The notes under the pieces: model-generated
Seen by the model: the letters and a program-made list of their open reading frames with translations, nothing else
What the model was told of the DNA's origin: nothing
Database searches by the model: none
Translations under genes and position numbers: made by a program
From: Lentzea sp033794685
Lineage (GTDB): Bacteria; Actinomycetota; Actinomycetes; Mycobacteriales; Pseudonocardiaceae
Assembly: GCA_033794685.1 (NCBI GenBank)
Contig: JARAYZ010000007.1
DNA length: 64,000 bases
Strand: one strand, 5' to 3'
Shown here: positions 42,984 to 51,682 of the stretch, piece after piece
How positions within the stretch are numbered: the first letter of the stretch is position 1
Layout of the letters: every line of letters starts with the position of its first letter

Positions 42984-45900
42984 TCACCCCACTGCGGTGA
43001 GCCCCTCGATCCTCGACGTCACCACGACCGGAACAATCGAGTGCAGGTCGGCCGCGGCCAACGTGCGGGACGCCGCCGTGGTGGCCAGTCTCTGTGCGAG
43101 CTGATGGGCGTCCCAAGCGGTGTGATCGCCGCCGGACACCAGTCCGCGCAGCGCCTCCACCACCTCGTCGGGCACCCGGTGGCCACGCCGGACCAGTTGC
43201 CGCACGGTAAGAGCGGTCAGCTGGTCAGCGTCGTAGTCGCCGAAGTCCCATCGCTGGGCGAAACACTCCGCCAGCCCAGGGGCGTACTGGCCGAGGCTCG
43301 CGACCGCCGTCTCCTCGCCGGACAGCACGACCACGGGGCCTGCCTGGTTGGACCGGACGATCTCCACCAGCGCCTCGACGAGTTCCACGCGGAGATCACG
43401 CGAGTCGGTGGCCCAGTCGGCGTCCGCGTCCAGGAGGAGGACACCGCCGTTCGCCTCGTCGAACGCGGAGGCGACCAGGCTCGCGGCCTGCCCAGGCCAG
43501 CGCGGGCAGAGGTCCTGCCCGATCGTCAGCCTGACGAGCTGGCCACCTGGCACCAGCCGCAGTTCGGCGAGGCTCTGCGCGTACAGCGCGGCGATGGCGC
43601 GACGCCCCATCCCCCGCTTGCCGGCCAGCACGGTGTTGGCCTGCCTGCCCAGTCCCTTGTTGCGCGTCTTGAGCACGCACAACCGCACCAGCACGCGCCC
43701 CACGGCCTCACGGACGTCATGCAGGCCGGTGAGGCCGGTGATCCGCTGCCATCCCAGGGTCGCCTCGACCGCCCCTGCCGGGTTCACGTCCGCGTCGGGC
43801 AGGTCGGCGCGTGGTTTCGCCTCGCCCAGCGCCGCCAACTCGTTTGCCAGGTCCAGCGCGGTCAGCCTGTTCAGCTCGGTGTCCTTTTCCGGCGGCTGAA
43901 GTGCGAGCCTGGACGCCTGGTTGCTGACCATCGCCTCGAACAGCTTCCGCGCGACGCGACCGTTGCCGAACGTGTCGTTCTTCGGCACGCGCTCGTAGTA
44001 GTCGCTGAGCGCGCCGACCGCGTCGTCGGTCAACTCGTAGTAGTGCTTGCGGCACAGGTTGGTCGTGATGGTGACGAGCTCGTCGACGCTGTAGTTCGGG
44101 AACTCGACGGTTCTGGAGAACCTGGATGCCAGACCGGGGTTGGACGACAGGAACTGTTCCATGAGCTCGGAGTACCCGGCGACGATCACCACGATCTCGT
44201 CGCGGTGGTCCTCCATCATCTTCATCAGGGTGTCGATGGCCTCCTGGCCGAAGTCGGGACCACTTCCTCCCGACTGGCTCGACAGCGTGTACGCCTCGTC
44301 GATGAACAGCACGCCGCCCATCGCCTTCGTCACGACCTCGGCGGTCTTGATGGCGGTGGAACCGATGTACTGCCCGACGAGGTCGGCCCTGGCGACCTCG
44401 ATCATGTGTCCGCGAGCGAGGATGCCCAGTTCCGCCAGCACGGCGCCGTAGAGCCGCGCGACCGTCGTCTTACCGGTTCCCGGAGGTCCCGCGAACACCA
44501 GGTGACGACTCATGGGCGGCATGGGCAGTCCCATCGCCTGCCTGCGCTGCGTCATCTTGATCAGGTTGATCAGCCCGAGCACCTCGTGCTTGACGCCGTC
44601 GAGGCCGATCAACTCGTCGAGGTCGGCGAGTGGACCGTCGAGCGCGGCACCCATCGCTCCGCCGAGCGACTGGCTGCCCGGCGTCTCCTGTTCCTGTGCC
44701 GCCGACGGCGCGAGGCGCGGTCTGGGCTCCGGCTCGGCGGAACGCTGCCGTTGCTGCTCGCCGGTGGAGATGCCTGTCACGGACAGCCGCTCGTGCTCGA
44801 CCGCTCTGCGCACGGGACTGCCACCGCTGCCGGTGATCGTGCATTCCGCGACGGTGGCGGGTTCCTCGGTGTCGAGCAGGACTCCGTCTCCCGCGCTGCC
44901 GACGATCTCGCATTCGCGGACATCGCCGCGCGATCCGCTCAAGAGCTGCACACCATGACGGCCTGCCGAGCGCACCCTGCACCGGATCACCTGCACCACG
45001 CCGCGCGCGCTCACGGTGATGCCGTCCTCCGACGCGCCGACGATCTCACTGTCCTTGATGGACAGACGCGCGTCTTCCGCGCGGATTCCGCCGCCCTGGA
45101 AGAAGGTCGACGCGAACTCGCCGTTCGCCCCGCCCACCAACGCCACGAGGTGCGTGGCCGTTCCCGTGACACGGGTGTCGGTGACGTCGCCTCTGGCCCC
45201 TTCCGCAAGTGACAGGCCGAGTGCGTCGCCGACGTCGATCCGCGCGTCGGCGAGCACGAGCCGCGACTTGCCCTTCACCAGCACCGCTGGTCCTGACTCC
45301 GGCTTGGCGCGCAACCCTTTCAGCCTCACCGAGGACTCCGCGTCGACCAGGACGGCGCCCTCCGACGTGCCGTCGATCCGCAGCGCTCCGAACTGGGGCG
45401 CCGACGCGGCGTCCACCAGCACTCCGATCGGGCTGCCGTCGATCCGGCAGTCGTCCAGCCGGGGAGATGCCCCGCCGGTCACGTAGACAGCGGTGCGTCC
45501 CGCTCCGGAGATCCGGCAGCCACGCAACATCGGGGTGGCGCCATCGGCGATGTGGATCGACTGGGCACCGGCTCCCGTGAACTCCGAGTCGGTGATGACC
45601 ACTTCTCCCGTGCTGCGGACGTACAGGTCGAGGCTCTCGCTTTCGCTCACCCTGACCTCACGGAGCTTCGCGTTGGACTCCTGCTCGACCACGAGTGCAG
45701 GCTTCGCGGAACCGACGACCTCGCAGTTCTCGACCAGCAGCCGGCCACGGCCGTTCACGCAGATTCCGTTGCCACGCGCCCCTCGCACGGTGACGTGCCG
45801 CAGTTCCAGGCACCCGTCTTCCGCCACGACGATGCCGGACGACGCCGCGTTGACGACCTCGCAGTACTCCGCCGTGCTCGGCAGCGACGAGGTGACGACG

Positions 45901-46316
45901 ATGCCGACACCGCCGTCGCTCGTGACCGTGCAGCCACGCAGGACGGCGCATCCCTGTCCACGCGCGAGCACCGCGGCCCACGACGCCGCCGACACGCGGC
46001 AGTCGTCCAGGGCTACCTCGCCGTGGCGGATGTCGAGCGTCGCGTGGTCGCCGTCCTCGCCCGCCAGCACCAGCCCGGAGAACTGGGCCGCGGTCGCCGC
46101 GACGACGACAACGCTGCCGGTGCGGGCCACCACCTCGACGGTGCCTGGTCCCTCCTCCGCCGAGATCGTCACCATCCGGCTGACAACGAGGTTCTCCTCG
46201 TAACGGCCGGGCAGCACACTGATCGTCGCGCCGTCGCGGGCCTCCCGCAGCGCCGCTCCGATCGTCGGATAGCGTCCGGGCCGATGAGCGGAGACCACCA
46301 GCAACTGACGACTCAT
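42984..46316 (-). CDS. eccA: Beta-helix/EccA-like AAA ATPase fusion, T7SS
   Basis: The 1110-residue protein has three parts. Residues 1-500 are tandem right-handed beta-helix coils (pectate-lyase-like, many GI.V..G...L..C.V repeats); a Pro/Gln-rich linker follows. Residues 560-830 form a CbxX/EccA AAA module with Walker A GPPGTGKT (610-617), Walker B VLFIDEA (669-675) and the usual SRFSRTVEFPNYS. Residues 855-1090 are a second AAA-like module whose P-loop is AGKRGMGRR and whose Walker B is LLLDADAD, so it should not hydrolyse ATP. EccA of mycobacterial ESX systems has a TPR N-terminus instead. The start overlaps the upstream stop (ATGA). Likely role: cytosolic chaperone ATPase for T7SS substrates. 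Confidence 0.85.
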   Translation of the reverse strand: MSRQLLVVSAHRPGRYPTIGAALREARDGATISVLPGRYEENLVVSRMVTISAEEGPGTVEVVARTGSVVVVAATAAQFSGLVLAGEDGDHATLDIRHGEVALDDCRVSAASWAAVLARGQGCAVLRGCTVTSDGGVGIVVTSSLPSTAEYCEVVNAASSGIVVAEDGCLELRHVTVRGARGNGICVNGRGRLLVENCEVVGSAKPALVVEQESNAKLREVRVSESESLDLYVRSTGEVVITDSEFTGAGAQSIHIADGATPMLRGCRISGAGRTAVYVTGGASPRLDDCRIDGSPIGVLVDAASAPQFGALRIDGTSEGAVLVDAESSVRLKGLRAKPESGPAVLVKGKSRLVLADARIDVGDALGLSLAEGARGDVTDTRVTGTATHLVALVGGANGEFASTFFQGGGIRAEDARLSIKDSEIVGASEDGITVSARGVVQVIRCRVRSAGRHGVQLLSGSRGDVRECEIVGSAGDGVLLDTEEPATVAECTITGSGGSPVRRAVEHERLSVTGISTGEQQRQRSAEPEPRPRLAPSAAQEQETPGSQSLGGAMGAALDGPLADLDELIGLDGVKHEVLGLINLIKMTQRRQAMGLPMPPMSRHLVFAGPPGTGKTTVARLYGAVLAELGILARGHMIEVARADLVGQYIGSTAIKTAEVVTKAMGGVLFIDEAYTLSSQSGGSGPDFGQEAIDTLMKMMEDHRDEIVVIVAGYSELMEQFLSSNPGLASRFSRTVEFPNYSVDELVTITTNLCRKHYYELTDDAVGALSDYYERVPKNDTFGNGRVARKLFEAMVSNQASRLALQPPEKDTELNRLTALDLANELAALGEAKPRADLPDADVNPAGAVEATLGWQRITGLTGLHDVREAVGRVLVRLCVLKTRNKGLGRQANTVLAGKRGMGRRAIAALYAQSLAELRLVPGGQLVRLTIGQDLCPRWPGQAASLVASAFDEANGGVLLLDADADWATDSRDLRVELVEALVEIVRSNQAGPVVVLSGEETAVASLGQYAPGLAECFAQRWDFGDYDADQLTALTVRQLVRRGHRVPDEVVEALRGLVSGGDHTAWDAHQLAQRLATTAASRTLAAADLHSIVPVVVTSRIEGLTAVG

Positions 46317-48907
46317 CGCCCCTCCTCCTGTCGGATGGTCCGGACGAGGCCCGGTAGCGTGCCGAACCTGGGCGCGGCCTGGAGCGGCACCCGCACTTCG
46401 CCTGCCGCGTTCGCGTGGGTGTCGATCTGCCGGCGAAGAGTGTTCACCGCGAGCTCGTCCAGCGAGGCCCGGTTGGTGTCGACCTGACCGTTCTCGTCGA
46501 TCTCACCGGCCGCCAGTTCGCGCAGCAGCACGAGGCCGCGCTGTCCCGCCTTGGGTTCGACCAGGTCCAGCACCTTGAAGCTGGTCCCCGGCACGAAGAG
46601 CACCCTGTCGCTGACCACGGGCGATTCGGGTTCGAGCAGCTTGGTGCGACGCGCGGTCATCGACCACAGCAGCACGTCCACGTCGTGCTCGGCCTGCTGG
46701 CGGGCGCAGGGAGCCGTCAGCGCGTTGACGAAGCCCCACTCGGTGATGAACTGGCGGTCGCGATAGATCTCCCATTCCCTCGGGGTCGGCGACGCCGCGA
46801 ACGTGGTGGCGCCTCGGTGCGAGGGCAGCCTGCTCAGGCCGGACACGACACAGCGCGCGAGAGGCACGTGGGGTCCGACCAGCCCGGTCCTCAACGGCAG
46901 ATCGACGTTGTCGCCCTGCTCGGAGAGGTACAGCCGGATCGCCACGGCGTCGGTCAGCACCTCACCACCCGAACGCTCGATCGCGCCCTGGAAGCCGGGG
47001 TGTTCGGACAACACACGCATGACCGAGTTGGACATCGCCGCGTACTCACGGCTCAGCGTGCGCCGCAGCCAGGCACGTTCCTCGTCCATGCCCCGCACGG
47101 TGATCAGGGCCGCAGCGCTCGTCGCCGGGGTCGGCTGCAGCGCGGAGACGAACGCCGCTTCGCGGGGTTCCGCGACCGTGTCGTCACCGATGACCGGCAA
47201 CGGTGTGTGCCCGGTGACGTCGACCGGCTCGTACTTGACGGGCGCCGGCTCCTCGGTCACGACCGGGCTCGCCGCGGTCCCCGGCCTGTCCGACGCGACG
47301 ACAGGAACCTCCGCCTCACGCGTCTCGACCAGGCGCGTGAGGATCGGCGGCTCCGCCGTCTCGAACGAGACGGCGGGTGCCGGAGTGTCGATCTCGGGGA
47401 GGGCGATCGGGAGATTCGGCATCTCGAACGGGTTGTAGGGCGCCTCGTGCTCCTCCGCTTCCGGCGACTCGGACTCGTTCATCTGGCCGAACGCGGGCAT
47501 CGGTGTGACCTGAGCGGGCATCACACCGTCGAATCGCATCGTCACGGTGTCGAGCGACAGCACCTCTTCGCGCGCGACATGCTCGTGCGCGCTGTCCGGC
47601 GACACCGACAGCGGCGCCTGTGCCACGTCCCTCGTTCGGTCCCTGATCTCGATCCGGCGCTCTGTCAGGGAATCCGCGCGCACCAACCGGCTCAGTTGCC
47701 TCGTGGGATGGTCGAGGCGGCCGATCACGTCCTCGGCGAGCTCACGCAGGTGCGGTTCCCCCTCCTCGAAGAGCACCAGGTGGCGAGCGGCGTCAGGCTC
47801 GGCCGACCGGACCGCGGCGGCGTGCCCCACCTCGTGTGGCGGGCGCAGCCACAACCCGGACTGCACGACCTCCAGCACGACGTGCGGCGAGTACTGGTAC
47901 ACAGCGGGCCTGATCTCGTCGATGCCGATGAACGGCCTGCGGTAGCGAGCCAGCACGGGAGGAGCGGCCTGCTGTCCCGGTTCACCGGGGCGATAGAGCA
48001 CCTCCTCGACCATCGACCTCCACCCCAGACCGCCGTCCAGCCGCACGGTGTAGATGTCCGGCTCGAAGCGCGAGCCGACGGGAACTCCGGTGAGGCAAAC
48101 GATCTCCTCCCCCAGCGCGTCGGCGATGGCCTGTCCGTGCGTATCGCCGCCCGGCACCGTGATGGGTCCGAACTTCACGAAACGCAACTTGTCCCGCAGG
48201 CTGGGCAGCGTCCAACTCCAGAAGCGCAGCACGTCCTGCATGGTCACGGGCGGGGCGCCCGCGCATCCGATCACGACCACGCACACGCCTGGCTGGCACG
48301 GGACCGTCTCGATGAGCTGTCTGCGGTGCGGGCGCAGGATCTCCTCCGGTCCGCGTGGCCGCAGCCACACACCCCCAGGCAGCGGTTCCGCGACTCCTCC
48401 CGCGCTGGTCGGCATCACGTCGACGAGAGCCGACACCTCTTCCCACTGCGGGCGGGGAAACCTCTTGCCGTCGAGCTTCGGCAGCTTGCCTGGCTGAAAG
48501 CGCATCCATCCCGTGCCCCAGCCGGAATCCACGAACAGCGTGCCACCGGCTCCCGGCAGGACGGAGCCGTCCGGTGCGATGATCGTCCGCCCGAGCCGTT
48601 CGGAGAGCCACTGTCCGGCGAGCGCGGTGGTCTCCCTCGGACGTCCGCCGATGATGAGCCGGAGCCCTCGGCGCTTGCGAGGCAGCAGTCTGGCGGCCTG
48701 TTCCCACACCACCATCGAACTCTCCGGCGGCAGGTCCACCACGACCAGTTCGTGCTCGGGGTCGGCAGCCAGGCCCAGCGCCAGGTCCCTCGTCTCGTTG
48801 CGCAACGCGTTGCGCGGATGGACGACGAGCGCGTTGCCGATCTTGTGGCCGATCATGTCCCGATCGTCGTCCCGATCGCGGTCCCGGCGCATCGTCACCA
48901 GACTCAT
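46313..48907 (-). CDS. Large T7SS-locus protein with an ADP-ribosyltransferase-like C-terminus
   Basis: The product has 864 residues from the ATG at 48907, one base after the eccB stop; a GTG at 48916 with AGGA is an alternative. The N-terminal half (HELVVVDLPPESSMVVWEQA, LFVDSGWGTGWMRFQPG) is an alpha/beta region I do not recognise. A Pro/Glu-rich linker (about 480-600) follows. The last 190 residues look like an ART fold: the Arg-motif equivalent LSRLPSHRGATTF, a region WGFVNALTAP at the STS position, then SDRVLFVPGTSFKVLDLV where active enzymes have ExE-VL. The catalytic Glu is replaced by Arg, suggesting a non-enzymatic domain. It is embedded in the operon between eccB and the eccA fusion. 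Possibly a scaffold or substrate-handling factor. Confidence 0.6.
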   Translation of the reverse strand: MSLVTMRRDRDRDDDRDMIGHKIGNALVVHPRNALRNETRDLALGLAADPEHELVVVDLPPESSMVVWEQAARLLPRKRRGLRLIIGGRPRETTALAGQWLSERLGRTIIAPDGSVLPGAGGTLFVDSGWGTGWMRFQPGKLPKLDGKRFPRPQWEEVSALVDVMPTSAGGVAEPLPGGVWLRPRGPEEILRPHRRQLIETVPCQPGVCVVVIGCAGAPPVTMQDVLRFWSWTLPSLRDKLRFVKFGPITVPGGDTHGQAIADALGEEIVCLTGVPVGSRFEPDIYTVRLDGGLGWRSMVEEVLYRPGEPGQQAAPPVLARYRRPFIGIDEIRPAVYQYSPHVVLEVVQSGLWLRPPHEVGHAAAVRSAEPDAARHLVLFEEGEPHLRELAEDVIGRLDHPTRQLSRLVRADSLTERRIEIRDRTRDVAQAPLSVSPDSAHEHVAREEVLSLDTVTMRFDGVMPAQVTPMPAFGQMNESESPEAEEHEAPYNPFEMPNLPIALPEIDTPAPAVSFETAEPPILTRLVETREAEVPVVASDRPGTAASPVVTEEPAPVKYEPVDVTGHTPLPVIGDDTVAEPREAAFVSALQPTPATSAAALITVRGMDEERAWLRRTLSREYAAMSNSVMRVLSEHPGFQGAIERSGGEVLTDAVAIRLYLSEQGDNVDLPLRTGLVGPHVPLARCVVSGLSRLPSHRGATTFAASPTPREWEIYRDRQFITEWGFVNALTAPCARQQAEHDVDVLLWSMTARRTKLLEPESPVVSDRVLFVPGTSFKVLDLVEPKAGQRGLVLLRELAAGEIDENGQVDTNRASLDELAVNTLRRQIDTHANAAGEVRVPLQAAPRFGTLPGLVRTIRQEEGR

Positions 48908-48908
48908 C

Positions 48909-50270
48909 TCAGCCACGTCCTCTCTCCACGACAGCCGCCGCGCTCCGGCTCAGCACCGGACCGCTCGGAATCTGTGCCAGCACCTCCGCGGCCATCGGCC
49001 GGACGGCCGCGCCTCCGAATCCGAGAGCGGACACCGCCTCGTCGTCCGCGAGCCGGTACTTGAACCCTCGATCAGTGATCAGAAACCGGTCCGGCTTCGC
49101 ACCGGTGCCGGTCGGTAGTGGCGACGACGCCACCAGCAGGCCGGAGCCAGGACTGAGGTAGGCGCCGGCCTGCGCGTTCATCCCCGCCCCCGCGAACTCG
49201 CGTTCGGTGGTGACCGGAACGCTGGAGAACACGGTGCCCCGGCTTTCCTGACGAAGGCAGAACGCCCTGCCTACCGGGGGAACCGACCTCGCCGTGACGA
49301 GATCGGGAATCCGCTTGGTCAGCGAGGTGTCCGCTGATCTGGGCGCGGCCGTCATGGCCGCCACGTCGATGTCCACCGCGGTCTTTCCCTTGGCGACGGT
49401 GAGCAGCACGGCCTCCGTGCGGGACAGCGGCGCGAGACCATCGGGACGGAGCACGACGAAGCTCTCGGTGCCGTTGCCGGCTGTCTGCCTGAACACGGTG
49501 CCCACCTGCCGCGCCTGACCGGCGATCTGCGCGGTACCGGAACTCTGCACGGGCGCCGGTCCGATCTCGGGACCGTCCGGCAGCGACGACAGCCAGGCGG
49601 CCGGAGCGGCCGGGGGCGTACCGGCTCCCGCCCCGAGCGCGATCGGAACCGAGGCGGACGCGAGCGGCAGCTTTCTGCCGGACCACACGAAGTACTGGCG
49701 GCCGGCGGCGTCCGCGACCCAGAGGTACTCGTCCTCTCCCAGCGCCGTGCTCCTGGCGCCCGCGTCGGCGTTGAGGCTCAACTGTCCCGCTCCGCCGACG
49801 CCTGCCGTCTGCGGGAGGCAGAGCAACCACGGGGTCGTGACCAGCGAGCTCGCCGGGGGCACCGGGTCGGGCGCGTTGGGAATGCCGATCGGGGCACCGC
49901 GCTTCAGTCCGCTGAGCGACGCGCGCGAGATCGTCTCGACCGTCGCGCCCGCACCCTTGAGCAGCATCGCGGAAGCGTGGTTCGCCACCGGGAACAACGT
50001 GCCGTCGTTGTAGACGAAGCGCGTCCCGCTCTCCTTCTCCACCAGGATGGCGTTCGGCTTCTTCCACGCGGTGCTGCCACCGGGGCTGATGAGTCCGTAC
50101 ACCCAGAACCCCACGCCGACCAGCAGTGCCACCACCAGTCCGAACACCAGGCCGGACAGGGCTCTGCGGGCGGGCGCCTCACTGTAGTTGGTGTCGCCCA
50201 GCAACAGGGCGGCACTCATCCGGCCGACCAGAGTCTGATAGGCGTGGACGTGGTCCTTCTTCGTCTGCAC
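48909..50270 (-). CDS. eccB: T7SS core component EccB
   Basis: This 453-residue protein has the typical EccB start MQTKKDHVHAYQTLVGRMSA and the LLLGDTNYSEAPARRALSGL segment. One membrane helix (LVFGLVVALLVGVGFWVYGL) follows, then the extracytoplasmic domain (KKPNAILVEKESGTRFVYND, GIPNAPDPVPPASSLVTTPW). EccB is part of the ESX membrane complex. It lies 6 bp downstream of eccD. The C-terminus is about 40 residues shorter than some mycobacterial members. Confidence 0.92.
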   Translation of the reverse strand: MQTKKDHVHAYQTLVGRMSAALLLGDTNYSEAPARRALSGLVFGLVVALLVGVGFWVYGLISPGGSTAWKKPNAILVEKESGTRFVYNDGTLFPVANHASAMLLKGAGATVETISRASLSGLKRGAPIGIPNAPDPVPPASSLVTTPWLLCLPQTAGVGGAGQLSLNADAGARSTALGEDEYLWVADAAGRQYFVWSGRKLPLASASVPIALGAGAGTPPAAPAAWLSSLPDGPEIGPAPVQSSGTAQIAGQARQVGTVFRQTAGNGTESFVVLRPDGLAPLSRTEAVLLTVAKGKTAVDIDVAAMTAAPRSADTSLTKRIPDLVTARSVPPVGRAFCLRQESRGTVFSSVPVTTEREFAGAGMNAQAGAYLSPGSGLLVASSPLPTGTGAKPDRFLITDRGFKYRLADDEAVSALGFGGAAVRPMAAEVLAQIPSGPVLSRSAAAVVERGRG

Positions 50271-50276
50271 GCCGCG

Positions 50277-51680
50277 TCACCCAGCCAGCCCGCGCGCCCA
50301 GGCGAACACACCGAGCAGGTGCAGGATCAGCGGCACCAGCGCGATGCAGGTCAGGTTCTCCACGACGTCGCCCATGTGCGGCCAGATCGGCAGCATCCGC
50401 CGATGGGCCGGGCGCAGAGCGGCCGACACCAGCAACAGCACCGCCGCCGCCATCCCGAGCACGCCGAGCAACCGCGACATGTCGTTCATGCCGGACAGCA
50501 TCGTGAGCGCGGGAAGAACCGCGCCCCACGTACCGGCGAGCGCGAACGCCGTGCGCTGACCAACGTTGAGGAACTCGCGTGAGCGCAGGAGAACCAGCGC
50601 CGCGAACAACGCGCCCACGGTGTGCGCGACCCACGTCTGCTCTGCCATCAGATACGGAAATCCGGCGGCGAACACGACGGACGAGCCGATGGCGAGAACG
50701 CTGAGGTAACTGTCCGCGATTCCCGTCTGTTCGATGAGCTGCGCCGCGGGCATCGGCTCGACATCGACCTTCAACTCTTCCGCCGTGCGCGGCAACTGCG
50801 GCCCGCGAAGGCGCGCGGCTCTCGTCGCCAGCTTCGGGGAGAAGAGCAGCAGCACGTAGCACACGGACATGACGATGATGGCGGTCTGAGGACCTGACAG
50901 GCCCGTTCCCAGGCTCAGCGTGACCGCCGCGATGACGGCGACCCCCGCCATCGCCGTCGCGCCGAAAGGCACGATGGGCAGAGTGCGGGCCACGAGCCGC
51001 TGGAGGGCCAGCAACGCGAAGGAAGCCCCGGCCAGCACGCCGCCGCCGACGAGAACTCCGCTCGGTTGCAAGGCGATCGCACCGGCGACACCGGCTGCCA
51101 CGAACGTCCCCGCGAGGCCTGCGAAGATCGTTCCTCCCACGCCCAGCACGGCGGCGAGCGCGCGATCGCCGATCGTCCTGGCGACCAGAACCGCCGCCAC
51201 CAGCAGGGTGATGCCGATGACCCCACTCGTGGCGGACGCGACACTGGCGCTCTCGTTCTCGAACAACGACACCGCGATCGCGCCGAGCGCCGCGCTCGCC
51301 AGACTCAGGAAGAGCCTGCGGTTGGCTTTCTCGTTCCACCTGTCGCCCTGCCGGTTGACCGCGGTCGCCATGCCTTCCGCGACATCGTCGAAATCCAGCT
51401 CCGGCAAGGGATCGGCGGCAGGCGACAGGTAGAGCAGCTCGCCGTCGAGCCAATCCAGCGTCTCAGGGGTGCCGTCCGCCGCGAACGGAGCGTCGCCGAG
51501 TCGCTGCAACACCCACGAGCCGTCGGTCGAACCGCCCGCCGGGCCGTCGCCGTCGCGCACCACATGACGCATCAGCGTGGGCAGCAGTGCGGACACCGTG
51601 GTCGACGTGGGAACGGCGAGATCGGCCCGCCCGTCAGGACCGACCACGGTGACTCGGCAGAGTTCCGCTGACACGGACAT
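50277..51680 (-). CDS. eccD: T7SS integral membrane component EccD
   Basis: The 467-residue protein has an N-terminal ubiquitin-like domain (CRVTVVGPDGRADLAVPTST, then LDGELLYLSPAADPLPELDF) followed by eleven or so membrane helices, the EccD signature architecture. EccD dimers frame the ESX membrane cavity. The ATG at 51680 has AGGAGG 9 bases upstream. The ATG at 51686 overlaps the eccC stop (ATGA) but lies only three bases from that site. The spacing implies translational coupling with eccC either way. Confidence 0.92.
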   Translation of the reverse strand: MSVSAELCRVTVVGPDGRADLAVPTSTTVSALLPTLMRHVVRDGDGPAGGSTDGSWVLQRLGDAPFAADGTPETLDWLDGELLYLSPAADPLPELDFDDVAEGMATAVNRQGDRWNEKANRRLFLSLASAALGAIAVSLFENESASVASATSGVIGITLLVAAVLVARTIGDRALAAVLGVGGTIFAGLAGTFVAAGVAGAIALQPSGVLVGGGVLAGASFALLALQRLVARTLPIVPFGATAMAGVAVIAAVTLSLGTGLSGPQTAIIVMSVCYVLLLFSPKLATRAARLRGPQLPRTAEELKVDVEPMPAAQLIEQTGIADSYLSVLAIGSSVVFAAGFPYLMAEQTWVAHTVGALFAALVLLRSREFLNVGQRTAFALAGTWGAVLPALTMLSGMNDMSRLLGVLGMAAAVLLLVSAALRPAHRRMLPIWPHMGDVVENLTCIALVPLILHLLGVFAWARGLAG

Positions 51681-51682
51681 CG

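Noticed and set aside
46415..49063. 882-aa plus-strand ORF opposite the T7SS genes, and a 723-aa one at 43041-45212
   Set aside because: Both are antisense shadows rich in His/Arg/Gln. The minus-strand frames have domain content and operon overlaps.
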